A stretch of 25,970 nucleotides of DNA. Source: a virus. The position numbers and the translations under genes are program-made. Location of the stretch: positions 1 to 25,970 of IMG/VR virus record IMGVR_UViG_3300030104_005895. One strand, given 5' to 3'. Shown here piece by piece: positions 8,397 to 17,378 of this stretch; position 1 is the stretch's first letter; every line of letters begins with the position of its first letter. The notes below the pieces were generated by a model, which was not told where the DNA came from, ran no database searches, and saw nothing but the letters and a program-made list of their open reading frames with translations.

Positions 8397-9065
8397 ATGG
8401 CAGACCCTCTCACCTTAGGCCTTCTGGGTATCGGCGCAGCTAAAGCCGTCGGCGGTATCGCTCAAGGAGTCGGCACAGCGCGAGCAGCTGACGCCATGCG
8501 CTTGACCCGACAGCAAGAGCGCGAGCTCCGGCGCCTGCGCCGACGTCAGGCAGGCGGCAGACTCGGGCTGACGCGGCAGGAAGAAGCAGCTCTCCGGCGC
8601 GAAGCAGAAGCGGCGCAGATGGGTGTCTCGAGAGACCTCGAGGCAATCGGCCTGCAGCAAGCTGCCATCCAAGGAGCCGGAGGCCGGGCAGTGTCCGGCC
8701 GTGACATCTTCCTGCAAGAGCAGGCCGAACAGCAGGCTCTCCGAGCCATCCAGCAGCAGGAAGAGGAAAGCATCAGGCAGGCCGACCAGGCCGAGAGAGA
8801 TGCCGAGAGAGCGCAGATAGCAGCGCTCGAAGGGCAGGCGATGCAAGCAGAGGCAGCCCGTCGTCAGGGCGTCGCGCAGGCAGTCTCTCTCGGGCTTGTC
8901 GGAGGAGCCGACGTCGGTCTTGCTGCCGTGCAGATGGCACAGCAGGCGAGGCTTGCCGAGGCAGCAATACCACAACAGTCTCTTGAAGACCTCATCCGAG
9001 GCCTACAGCCCACACCAACAGGCCGAACCTATGGCGGGCTCGTGCCTGACCCCTTCGGAGCGTAG
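8397..9065 (+). CDS. Small internal virion (ejection) protein, gp14-like position
   Basis: This 222-aa protein has GAGGT upstream of its ATG. The N-terminus carries a small Gly/Ala-rich hydrophobic stretch (LTLGLLGIGAAKAVGGIAQGVG, residues about 5-26). A long Arg/Gln/Glu/Ala-rich coiled coil follows (35-160), then a second short hydrophobic region (AVSLGLVGGADVGLAAVQMA, about 160-182). A Gly/Ala hydrophobic start plus coiled coil is typical of the smallest of the three T7-type ejection proteins (gp14, 196 aa), which forms a channel in the outer membrane. The following two larger genes complete that pattern. The assignment is by order, size and composition, not by detectable sequence identity. 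Confidence 0.55.
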   Translation: MADPLTLGLLGIGAAKAVGGIAQGVGTARAADAMRLTRQQERELRRLRRRQAGGRLGLTRQEEAALRREAEAAQMGVSRDLEAIGLQQAAIQGAGGRAVSGRDIFLQEQAEQQALRAIQQQEEESIRQADQAERDAERAQIAALEGQAMQAEAARRQGVAQAVSLGLVGGADVGLAAVQMAQQARLAEAAIPQQSLEDLIRGLQPTPTGRTYGGLVPDPFGA

Positions 9066-9068
9066 ACC

Positions 9069-10931
9069 ATGGCAACCACTAGCTTCAGAGGGCGCCGCCC
9101 CCAGTACATCGAGAGCTATGCGCGCACGGTCTCGGCCTACCAGCGATTCCAGGACATCTCGCAGGACATCCAGGCCGAGCAGGACAGGCTCAACTACCTT
9201 GACAGCCTCATGGCCTCGGAGAGGCAGAACCTTACGAACCTCAACGAAGTCTTCCGGGTACGCCCGCAGGACCTCGGGGCAGCTCAGGCACTGCTGCAGC
9301 AGCAGTACGCAGGCGAAGACGCGGCAAGGCGGCGCATATCAGCAGGCAGGGCAGGCAGGGCAGCAGACCTGCAGCTACCTCGAGGGCAGGTTGCCGAGCT
9401 TCGGAGGCTGCTCACCGGGCCCAGTAGGCAGCCTGCATCAGCTCGAGACGCTGCGCTGCGGATTGTGACGCAGGACACGACACCCGAGCAGGCGGCCGAG
9501 CTCCTCGGGCTGCTTGAAGAGCTGCAGCTCGACCCGCAAGCAATCCAGCAGGTGCGCGACCAGGTCACCCGAGTGTCTCGAGGCACTGCGCGCACAGGTG
9601 CGCCCCGAGCAGCAAGCCCAGAAGAGCGGGCAGCAGAAGACGCCATCCAGCAGCAACTTGAGGCCGCCTTCTTTGCCGGTCCGGCAGGTATTCGCGGAGG
9701 CTATGACGGGCAGGCAATCGTTGAGCGAAGAGAGCAGACTGCAGCCCCCGAAGGCCTCAGCTTCTCAACCGAGGCCGATGCCTTCGCGGCCGCACTTGCC
9801 GCCATGCAAGACGGCACACTGTCTGCCGAAGACTTCGCCAGCGAGGAAGACTTTCGCTTCGCGAAAGCGCTTTACGACGAAGCCAAGGCGAAGAAGGCAT
9901 ACCGCAACGATGAGCGCGTGAACTTCGAGCCCGAGGTCTTGGCCAGCCGAGCCCGGGTAGCCGAGCTGCAGCAGCTCCGGGCAGAAGCACCAGGCGCACA
10001 GTACACCGACCCGACTCGGGAACGGTTCAAGCGCGAGCTCATCGCCCGAGGGTATGACCCGGACAAGAACAACGGCCGCTATCTGCAGTACCAGCAGAGC
10101 CCATACTATGGGGCCATGGTCGCAGCTGACGACATTCTTGACAGCCTGCTCGCAGATGATGTGGAGCTCGAAGCAGTCAACCGAGGGCAGCGCATGGCGG
10201 CAGACCTCGTGCGGCAGCTCGACGCAGCAGGCAAGCCCTACGACATCAGGAAGGTAGAGAAGCAGCTCGGCAAAGTCCTCGAAGGCGAAGAGCTGCAGGG
10301 GGCGCTTGCCTTCGCGCTCGCAACGAAAGAATACGACGCGCAGGGCATGAGCAGCCCCAACCAGCGAGAGCTGCAACGAGCAGCCAAGGAGCGCGAAGCA
10401 CGGGCAGAAGAGCAGGCGCGCGAGCTCGACGCGGAAATCACTGCAGACATCGAAGCCGAGGCGAAAGCAGAGTTCGACTTCGCCCAACGACTCGCCAAGC
10501 CTCGTTCACAAGAAGAGGCCTTGTCGCAGATGTTCGCACTTCAGCCCGAGCCTGCACCCGAGCCGATTGAGCTGCGCGGTGAGATTGCCCCCGTGCCTGC
10601 TCAGATAGATCCGAGTGATGAGCGATTCAGCTACCGCAAGACGGCAGATGGGTACCAGGTCATTCAGCAAGGACGGGAACCCTACAACGTTCCGAGGGGT
10701 TCGCGAGCTGCCCGCAGCATTGAGCAGGTGCTTGCAGGCAATGCCCCGTTGCCTCCCCTGCAGCCTGCTCCGGCGCCCCCTGCAGCTCCTGCACCTGCAC
10801 CCGTAGACTCTGCCGAAGCCCTTGCCGCCTACGAGCCCCCAGGCATGCAAGCCCCGGCAGGAGAAGTCGAAGCGGCCGCGCAGCAGGTCTTCGTCTTTGA
10901 CCCTAAGACGGGCAAGCTCGTACAGAGGTAG
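9069..10931 (+). CDS. Middle internal virion (ejection) protein, gp15-like position
   Basis: This 620-aa protein is almost wholly charged and helical: Arg/Glu/Gln/Ala-rich coiled-coil segments run from about residue 15 to 490. A Tyr-containing module near 515-555 (RFSYRKTADGYQVIQQG) is followed by a Pro/Ala-rich linker (560-600). The C-terminal tail ends 'VFVFDPKTGKLVQR'. No enzyme motif is visible. It lies between the small and the giant virion proteins, matching the position of T7 gp15 (747 aa), which lines the ejection tunnel. High Ala and Gln use resembles both neighbours and suggests they assemble together. The role is an inference from context. Confidence 0.5.
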   Translation: MATTSFRGRRPQYIESYARTVSAYQRFQDISQDIQAEQDRLNYLDSLMASERQNLTNLNEVFRVRPQDLGAAQALLQQQYAGEDAARRRISAGRAGRAADLQLPRGQVAELRRLLTGPSRQPASARDAALRIVTQDTTPEQAAELLGLLEELQLDPQAIQQVRDQVTRVSRGTARTGAPRAASPEERAAEDAIQQQLEAAFFAGPAGIRGGYDGQAIVERREQTAAPEGLSFSTEADAFAAALAAMQDGTLSAEDFASEEDFRFAKALYDEAKAKKAYRNDERVNFEPEVLASRARVAELQQLRAEAPGAQYTDPTRERFKRELIARGYDPDKNNGRYLQYQQSPYYGAMVAADDILDSLLADDVELEAVNRGQRMAADLVRQLDAAGKPYDIRKVEKQLGKVLEGEELQGALAFALATKEYDAQGMSSPNQRELQRAAKEREARAEEQARELDAEITADIEAEAKAEFDFAQRLAKPRSQEEALSQMFALQPEPAPEPIELRGEIAPVPAQIDPSDERFSYRKTADGYQVIQQGREPYNVPRGSRAARSIEQVLAGNAPLPPLQPAPAPPAAPAPAPVDSAEALAAYEPPGMQAPAGEVEAAAQQVFVFDPKTGKLVQR

Positions 10932-10933
10932 AC

Positions 10934-13900
10934 ATGGAAGTGCTCGTCAAGGGTAACCGTTACCGATTCCCGGACGACATGTCGCCCGAAGATGCTCTCA
11001 GCATTCTGCAGAGAGAGGGCGTGGTGCCTATGCCCGAGCTGCCTGTGCAGCCTGCTACAGAGATGGCGCAGCCCGTTGCCGTCATCCCTGCAGCTGCCGA
11101 GCTCGGTGCCTCTCGCGAAGAAGCCCGGGCAGCCCTTGTAGCGCAGGAGCTCGCACGAAGAGAGCAGCTCATTCCCCGAGGCGAGGTCTTCGACGAAGAG
11201 CGCAGGCTGCTTGAGAGAGAGCAGCGCAGGCAGGAACGGGAGACACAAAGGGTACTACAGCCAGGCAGAGAGGAGCCTCGGGCAGTTGCTCCGGGTGGCT
11301 TCGCTATGCTGCGTCCGTCTCGCATCATCGAGCGGGAGATACCGGCAGTCACACCCGAAGGCGAGACGCTTACAGAGCGGGTCCTCGTAGACCCGAGCGG
11401 AGCAGAGAGACCCGCGACAGCAGAGGATGAAGTCGCCGAGGCTTTTGCCTTGCAGACCGTGCTCGGTGCCGAGTCAGCGCGACAGCTCGGGCAGCAGATT
11501 GCAGCCCAGCAGGCCGAGGTTGACCGACGTATCGCGGAGGGCGAAGAGGTTGGGGTCTTTGAGTTCGCAGGGCCTACGCTCTCGGGCATCTTGACAGAGG
11601 CAGGAGAAAGCGCGGGAGTAGTAGAGACCGAGCTCGGGGCATCTCTACGCAGCACGCTCGGGTGGTTGTCTGCCCTGGCTGCAGAGGGTTACTTCCGCGG
11701 CCTGGGCTACGAGGTAGACCGCAACGGCATACCCGTCGACCCCGATGACCTCGGCCTCGCTGTCGCGCAAGCTCGGCGCACTATCGGCATTCCGGACGTA
11801 GTGTATCCGCTGCAGTTCCCGAGCAAGGTCGGCAGGGAAATCGTAGGGGCGGTAAGCCCCGAGGCTGAAGCGCAGCTCACTCAGCTGCTTCAGTCTGTGC
11901 CGCAGCTCGCCTTCCCGACACCGGGTGTCGCCACTGAGTCTCAGACGCGCAAGGTTACCACCTTCGACCCCGAAGGACGTCGACGCGTCGCCAAGATGGC
12001 AGTGCCGAGCCCGCTCGAAGACTTCGAGGGTTGGAAACAAGCCGAGGTGTCTCGGATTGCGCGCAATGTGGCAGCAGGCCGCACCATGGGCGATGAGTTC
12101 CTCGACGCGCCTGCGGTGCGCGACTGGTATGCCACCATCTGGGGCGACCCTGACGCCGCCTACTATGCTGGCAGTCTAGCCGAGGTCTTTGTCCCTGCCG
12201 GACCAGGCACAGCAGCGAAGGGGGCAGCGAAGGCCGCCAAGGCCGCCACAGGGACACGGGCAGCAAGCAAGGCCGCTACCCTTGCCATACGCGCAGCGGA
12301 GGCCACAGCAGCAGCCAAGCCCCAGGGAAGGGCAAGCAAGGCGGCACAGGCTGCAGCGCTTGCCGTTGCCAACCCAGTCGCAGACATCGCAGCAGCGCTC
12401 ACACCGGGCAGGGCATCAGACGGGCGGGTAGTTCGTCGAGTCGCAAGCAGTGTCTTGAAGGCAGGCGCACTCGACCAGGCAACAGCAGCCAGGGCAGCCC
12501 AGGCGATTAGCGCGGGCAGTGATACCGTCGAGGCTGTCATTCGGGACGTGGCACCAGTGCTCGGCAAGGATGTCGACTACTTTGCCCGTCAGCTGCGTCT
12601 GAACGTCCCCGATGATGTGGTGATGGTCACGGCCAACGTCGGTGTGCCTCGGGTGCATGCGGACACCATGCGGCGCAGCCTGGGCGCTTTCCGTCGGCAA
12701 GTGTTCGGAGGCAGCCCGCAGGCCGTGCTTGACCGTCTGCCCGATGCGATTGCAAGGGAGCTGCGAGCCTTCGACGACTGGGCAGAAGTACCGGCAGGCC
12801 TGCGCCTGCAAGCTTCGACTATCCTCGAGGACGCTCACGCTATCGCACAGGCGCCCAAGCAGGCGCGTCTTGCCCGAGACCTGACTGCAGCGCAGACCTT
12901 CATCACCGGACAGCTCGAGGGCCTTGACAGGCTGCTGAAGGCACCCGCACTGCAGACGCCTACAGCCCGCAGAGTCAAGGCTGTGCTCGGAGGCTCGAGG
13001 CTGCTCGAGGCGGAGACGGCAGCAGTCGCACGAGCTCGGGCAGACATCCGCGCGGCAGCTCAGACCGAGCTCGGCCGTATCGGTAAACGCATGGCAGCCA
13101 AAGCGCGCGAGCTCGGTAGCGCAGACGAAGCGGTTGATGCAATCCTCGCCGGAGAGCTTGCGACGGCACCGAAGCCCCTGACGGGCAGGGAGGCCTGGTC
13201 GAAGGCTATGGGGGCGCTGTACGGAGATGAGCGCAAGGGCATGGACTTGCTCAAACTTGCGATGGACCGAGGCGAGGTGCCGCGGATAGCTACGCCCCTT
13301 CCAACCGTAGACGGGCTGCGGGCAATCGATCAGGCGCTAATGAAGGCACAGATAAAGGGGCTGTCTGGTGTGCGTGGAGATTCGAGGCTCACGAGCTGGT
13401 TAGCGCCTGACTACCAGAAGGCGCTGCTCAAGGTAGCGGTTGACGAAGGGACAAAGAAAGGCCTCGCAGCTCGAGGGCGACTCACGGAGCAGCTTGGGAG
13501 CGTCATCGAGGCGGCAACAACCCGAGCAGGTGCGGTGCCTGCCGGAGCTTCGCGCTTCATCGCAGCGCTCACCGAAGGCCGACCCTTCGAGGTTCCGAGG
13601 CTGCGCCGCGGCAGCATCCGCAGACAGCGCGTCTACGACGTCAGGCAGAGCCACGCAGAACGGATACTCGCAGAGAACGGGGAAGAGTTCGCGCAGTTTG
13701 CGGAGGGCATTGCGCCCCGAGCTCGGCAGGCCTTGCACACTGTGCTCAAAGAAATGCTCGGCAGCTTGCTCATGACAGGCCGGCGCAACATTGTGCAGAA
13801 TGCGCAATATGGCTACGTCTTGCCGAACGTCGTAGGCTTCCCGGCTGCTTTGTTCCGGCAAGCTCTCACGCCCTTGCTCACCGTCGGCCTCAAAGACTCG

Positions 13901-15268
13901 GGCGATATCGTGCGCCGCGTCCTCCGTCGCCGCACGTTCGGCGGAGGCTTGACCACGCAGGACGGTGTGTTCTACACCGGCAAGCAGCTGCACGAGCTCG
14001 CAGAGCAGACCGGGCTCGGCTATTCGACCGTAAGCAGTGAGCGGGTAGGCAGCCTCGCCGATGACCTGCTGAGGGACGCCAGGCGGGCAGCAGAGGGCCC
14101 ACTTGCCCAGGTGGTAAAGCGCGAGCTGTCCCCGTTGGACAAATCGTTCTACACCCGAACAGCCGAAGCCATCGAGATGAGCATGCGCCAGGCGGCCTTC
14201 GAGGCAGCGCTAATCAAGGGGCAGGCACCGCGGCAGGCAGCCGAGACCGCGCGGCGCACTTTTTTCGACTACAGCGAAGTGTTGCCCGCAATCCGTGACA
14301 ACCTCGGGCAGCTCTTCGCGACTGCTGCGAGCAACACGAAGCTCTATACCGAGCTGATGCGCGCCATCATGAGCAACCCAGACAAGGCGCGAATTGTGCT
14401 TAAGGCGCAGCTGCAGAAGGCTCGAGCACAGGACCCCTACAACCTGCACGGAGACAAGGCGCTCAAGAGCCTCGGCTTAGTCGAAGTCGGTGACGGTGTC
14501 TTCTTCGGTCCGGAGCTGCCCGGATTCGCTGCGCCTGAGGTTGCGCTCGGTATGGCAAGACAAGGCGACCTGCTCGTAGAGAACCTGCAGCAGTCGGTGG
14601 CGGCAGCGCAGCAGGCGGGCAGCTTTGCCGACCAGGTTGTTCAAGGCACGACTACCCTGACGCGCAGCCTCGCAGATGACGCCCTGCCTGCTGTTCTGGC
14701 GGCCTTCGACGCATTCACCGAAGAGCAGCTCAGCTACCAGACGCAAGGGATACAGGGGGCTCAGCCTGTCAGTGACGAGCAGATGATGTGGGCCGCTGCG
14801 CTCTACGCTCACCACATAGACCAGAGCAGGGAGAGCGGTGCATGGGACTGGTTCGAGCGCACCTTCAAACCGCAGATAGTGCAGCCCCCTGAGCAGCTCG
14901 CACACCCTGAGCTTCCCCAGTATTGGACAAAGGTACCGAGAGGCATGCCTCACCTGCTGTGGGGCAGGGATGAGCGAGGGTTGCCTCTCTACATGGCGCT
15001 CGAGCTCAGCGACGACGGTGAGCGCTTTCTACAGATTGCGCGCAAGCTGACACCGAATGCCATCGATAACGCTCTGGTGGCAGGTACCTCTTTGCTTGAG
15101 CTGCAGCCAGGGCAACAGCCCGTCATGGTCTTCGGAGGCGATGCCCTGCCGAGCACACCGGGGCAGGCTGTAGCCGAGACGCTTCTCGAGCGTGCACCAG
15201 CAGCAAGCCCGCGAGCCGAGAGGCAGCGACAGATCCAACAGATAGGCGAAGTTATGACCGGCCAGTGA
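10934..15268 (+). CDS. Giant internal virion (ejection) protein, gp16-like position
   Basis: At 1444 aa this is the largest gene in the window. The N-terminus (VLVKGNRYRFPDDMSPEDALSILQREGV) is a short module often found at the start of large phage virion proteins. Residues 50-190 are a charged coiled coil. Residues 415-490 are an Ala/Lys-rich amphipathic stretch that might insert in membranes. Residues about 930-985 (LGSLLMTGRRNIVQNAQYGYVLPNVVGFPAALF) and 1105-1150 (TFFDYSEVLPAIRDNLGQLFATAASNTKLYTELMRAIMSNP) resemble the LPD38-type region of large polyvalent phage proteins. T7 gp16 (1318 aa) carries a transglycosylase domain, but I see no ES...GLMQ-type lysozyme motif here. The likely job is DNA ejection across the cell envelope, inferred from size, order and composition. 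Confidence 0.5.
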   Translation: MEVLVKGNRYRFPDDMSPEDALSILQREGVVPMPELPVQPATEMAQPVAVIPAAAELGASREEARAALVAQELARREQLIPRGEVFDEERRLLEREQRRQERETQRVLQPGREEPRAVAPGGFAMLRPSRIIEREIPAVTPEGETLTERVLVDPSGAERPATAEDEVAEAFALQTVLGAESARQLGQQIAAQQAEVDRRIAEGEEVGVFEFAGPTLSGILTEAGESAGVVETELGASLRSTLGWLSALAAEGYFRGLGYEVDRNGIPVDPDDLGLAVAQARRTIGIPDVVYPLQFPSKVGREIVGAVSPEAEAQLTQLLQSVPQLAFPTPGVATESQTRKVTTFDPEGRRRVAKMAVPSPLEDFEGWKQAEVSRIARNVAAGRTMGDEFLDAPAVRDWYATIWGDPDAAYYAGSLAEVFVPAGPGTAAKGAAKAAKAATGTRAASKAATLAIRAAEATAAAKPQGRASKAAQAAALAVANPVADIAAALTPGRASDGRVVRRVASSVLKAGALDQATAARAAQAISAGSDTVEAVIRDVAPVLGKDVDYFARQLRLNVPDDVVMVTANVGVPRVHADTMRRSLGAFRRQVFGGSPQAVLDRLPDAIARELRAFDDWAEVPAGLRLQASTILEDAHAIAQAPKQARLARDLTAAQTFITGQLEGLDRLLKAPALQTPTARRVKAVLGGSRLLEAETAAVARARADIRAAAQTELGRIGKRMAAKARELGSADEAVDAILAGELATAPKPLTGREAWSKAMGALYGDERKGMDLLKLAMDRGEVPRIATPLPTVDGLRAIDQALMKAQIKGLSGVRGDSRLTSWLAPDYQKALLKVAVDEGTKKGLAARGRLTEQLGSVIEAATTRAGAVPAGASRFIAALTEGRPFEVPRLRRGSIRRQRVYDVRQSHAERILAENGEEFAQFAEGIAPRARQALHTVLKEMLGSLLMTGRRNIVQNAQYGYVLPNVVGFPAALFRQALTPLLTVGLKDSGDIVRRVLRRRTFGGGLTTQDGVFYTGKQLHELAEQTGLGYSTVSSERVGSLADDLLRDARRAAEGPLAQVVKRELSPLDKSFYTRTAEAIEMSMRQAAFEAALIKGQAPRQAAETARRTFFDYSEVLPAIRDNLGQLFATAASNTKLYTELMRAIMSNPDKARIVLKAQLQKARAQDPYNLHGDKALKSLGLVEVGDGVFFGPELPGFAAPEVALGMARQGDLLVENLQQSVAAAQQAGSFADQVVQGTTTLTRSLADDALPAVLAAFDAFTEEQLSYQTQGIQGAQPVSDEQMMWAAALYAHHIDQSRESGAWDWFERTFKPQIVQPPEQLAHPELPQYWTKVPRGMPHLLWGRDERGLPLYMALELSDDGERFLQIARKLTPNAIDNALVAGTSLLELQPGQQPVMVFGGDALPSTPGQAVAETLLERAPAASPRAERQRQIQQIGEVMTGQ

Positions 15269-15315
15269 TAGACTGCTCGGGAACGTCGTCAGTCCACGAA
15301 TGAGGAGAGACCGGC

Positions 15316-15762
15316 ATGCCAACACGTATCACGAACTTCCTTCACAGCTCGACGGTGACAGGCTCGCAAGGCCTGGGCACTGCCCTGAACACCTCAGACG
15401 TGCATGTGCATGACCTGCAAGCGCGCTTGCCCGAGTTCCAGAAGGGCGGCCGCAACTACCGCGGAATCGTCGAGGGCATTCACGTCAAGCTGACGAGCCC
15501 GGGCGCCCCCAGCGCGACGAAGGTGACGGTACGCATCTGCGCCGATGCCAACGGAGATGAGGTGCTCGTGCCTGACACTGAAGCCGACCTGGTTGCCGGT
15601 GTCACCACAACAACGGTGCAGTCTGCAGCCTTCTCGGTCGGTCTGCCCTTGTTCCAGCTCCTTGCTGGACCGGGCAACGGCAACCTCTACCTCTTCGCCA
15701 AGGTCGACAACGCAGGCACGGTGCCCGTGTTCACGCAGTCGGTCATCAGCTGGAGAGAGTAG
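15316..15762 (+). CDS. Small beta-rich virion protein
   Basis: This 148-aa protein has GAGGAGAG nine bases before its ATG. It is almost all beta strands with Thr/Val alternation (IHVKLTSPG, KVTVRICADANGDEV, GNLYLFAKVDNAGTV) and ends in 'VISWRE', the pattern of a single jelly-roll or beta-sandwich. No signal peptide or catalytic motif is visible. It is followed two bases later by a fibre-like gene. It is probably a capsid or tail surface protein such as a fibre tip or decoration, but I do not recognise the family. Confidence 0.45.
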   Translation: MPTRITNFLHSSTVTGSQGLGTALNTSDVHVHDLQARLPEFQKGGRNYRGIVEGIHVKLTSPGAPSATKVTVRICADANGDEVLVPDTEADLVAGVTTTTVQSAAFSVGLPLFQLLAGPGNGNLYLFAKVDNAGTVPVFTQSVISWRE

Positions 15763-15763
15763 C

Positions 15764-16831
15764 ATGCCAATTACCCCATGCTTCGACCCGACGACCGGGG
15801 CAAGCGGCGGAGCAAGCACCGGAGGCGGTGCAAGCGAGCCCGGCCTGACTGTTACCGGTCGCACTGACGGAGAGGCCTACACCGTCTCTGCGGGTGCGCG
15901 CTCCTTGAACATCAGCAACCCAGACAGCGCAGTGCTCAGCACAACCGTTGAGAAGGCAAGCGACGGCAGCAGCATCACAGTGACAGGACCGGCTACCACT
16001 ACCCCGAGCTGGACCGCCCCCAGTGGCAGCACAACCGGCGAGGCTGTGCAAGTTCGGGTCACAGCCACTAAGGCCGGCCTGTCGAGCTCGGTCGGCTTCA
16101 CGGAGAGGATAGCGGGCTCGGGCGGTGCCGGAAGCTGGACCACCAAGAGCACGCACGACATTACCGGTGCAGCGAATGCCGGCCCGTATACGAGCGGTGC
16201 GCAGACAGTAGACGCGACGGGCGGCAACATCACCATGACCGCCACCAGGGCAAGCGGTAACACCGGCAACGTCACCATTACGAACGGCACAGGGGCAGTC
16301 ATTACTGCAGCAGGTGGCAGCGGTGCCATGACCGCAACCTTCGACCTGGGCGCCGTGCTCACCGGCTATGACTTCGAATACATTCGCTTCTATGCCATAG
16401 CCGTAGACGTCTACATCACAAACATCGTCTTTGATGATGACGGCAGCATTGCCCAAATTGCCATCTCAGACAATACCGCCTGGAATGACGGAGACGGCCG
16501 AGGCCTCGAGATTTACCAGGCTGACGCAAGCGACGAGCAGCGACGCATCAGGGGCGCAGGGTCGACGACCACCATCGACACCCGCACGAAGGTGACCGAA
16601 CGCGTTGTGACCCTGGTGATGACTCGGGGGCAGATTGTAGACTTCGCTGACACCTCGGGCACCTCGGCACCAGCAGACCCGCACACGGCAACGCTGTACA
16701 CCGCAGGAGGTGACGCGGTGCCCCGCAACGATGACACGCCCCTCTACATCACGAACTTCTTCTGCAACGTGACTGCCTTCGGCGGTGCCGCGTTGACCTG
16801 TACAAAGATAGTCGTCAGGCGGTTCCAATGA
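15764..16831 (+). CDS. Fibre-like protein with Ig-like domain
   Basis: ATG 15764 is chosen because GGAGAGAG precedes it and it follows the previous stop by one base; an open frame extends upstream inside the previous gene but is a shadow. The 355-aa product begins with a Gly/Ser/Ala linker (12-28). A domain of about 85 residues follows (30-115), with strands AYTVSAGARSLNI, SSITVTGPATTTPSW and AVQVRVTATKAG, that looks like a bacterial Ig-like or cadherin-like fold. A second Gly/Ser hinge leads to a larger beta-rich C-terminal half with repeated N-I-T-M/V-T strands. Such domain strings are common on exposed phage fibres and decoration proteins. It lies in the block of surface genes before lysis. 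Confidence 0.5.
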   Translation: MPITPCFDPTTGASGGASTGGGASEPGLTVTGRTDGEAYTVSAGARSLNISNPDSAVLSTTVEKASDGSSITVTGPATTTPSWTAPSGSTTGEAVQVRVTATKAGLSSSVGFTERIAGSGGAGSWTTKSTHDITGAANAGPYTSGAQTVDATGGNITMTATRASGNTGNVTITNGTGAVITAAGGSGAMTATFDLGAVLTGYDFEYIRFYAIAVDVYITNIVFDDDGSIAQIAISDNTAWNDGDGRGLEIYQADASDEQRRIRGAGSTTTIDTRTKVTERVVTLVMTRGQIVDFADTSGTSAPADPHTATLYTAGGDAVPRNDDTPLYITNFFCNVTAFGGAALTCTKIVVRRFQ

Positions 16832-17121
16832 GTGTGATCATTAAGCAGGTGGACGAGGGTCTTGCCGACGGTGACATCCCCAGCGCGCAGATTGACGTCC
16901 GCTACACCGGGGCAGCAGACACCGGCCTTCATGTCACAGCTACGGTCGACCCTCTGCTGGTTGTGCAGATGCAGCGAGAGCTTGCAGTTGTAGACCAGAA
17001 CCTGCAGCAGATTGCAGAACGCTCGAGGGCAGGCGAGAGCACACCGGTGCTTGTCTCTCACGTTGACGCTCTCGGGCTGCGCACCAGGCTCGAAGAGCTT
17101 GCGCTCAAGAGGTTCCCCTGA
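16828..17121 (+). CDS. Small protein of unknown function, virion block
   Basis: This 97-aa protein starts with ATG overlapping the previous TGA (ATGA) and ends overlapping the next ATG. The first half is beta-like (IDVRYTGAADTGLHVTATVDP). The second half is helical (QMQRELAVVDQNLQQIAERS, then LRTRLEELALKRF), which could trimerise. I do not recognise it. The coupling to a fibre-like gene suggests a chaperone or accessory virion subunit, but this is only context. Confidence 0.5.
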   Translation: MSVIIKQVDEGLADGDIPSAQIDVRYTGAADTGLHVTATVDPLLVVQMQRELAVVDQNLQQIAERSRAGESTPVLVSHVDALGLRTRLEELALKRFP

Positions 17122-17375
17122 TGCCTGTCCGGCGCATCAGAAAGGGGGAGCCCGGCTACGGGCGCAAGAAGTTCGTGGCCACGGGCACCCACCAGGGCAA
17201 GAAGTACACCGTGCGCTTCGGCGACCCCGACATGGAAATCCAGCGAGACAACCCGAAGAAGCGCAAGGCCTTCCGGGACCGCCACAACTGCGACGACCCA
17301 GGGCCACCCAACAAGGCGCGGTACCACAGCTGCAAGATGTGGAGCAAGAAGCCCGTGTCCAAGATTGCGAAGTGA
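17121..17375 (+). CDS. Small basic Cys/His protein, conserved phage type
   Basis: This 84-aa protein is strongly basic. Its core reads FGDPDMEIQRDNPKKRKAF, then RHNCDDPGP, then ARYHSCKMW. The H-x-C and H-x-x-C spacing (His/Cys around residues 55-57 and 69-71) looks like a potential metal site. I recognise this FG-DxxM / RHxC / SCKxW pattern from small conserved proteins in many tailed phages, but I know of no established function. It has GAGG upstream and a one-base overlap with the previous stop. Binding of nucleic acid or a structural zinc is conceivable from charge and Cys/His layout. Confidence 0.55.
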   Translation: MPVRRIRKGEPGYGRKKFVATGTHQGKKYTVRFGDPDMEIQRDNPKKRKAFRDRHNCDDPGPPNKARYHSCKMWSKKPVSKIAK

Positions 17376-17378
17376 ACC

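Noticed and set aside
15545-15763. Upstream extension of the Ig-like fibre gene
   Set aside because: It lies in another frame inside the preceding gene; ATG 15764 has a good ribosome site.
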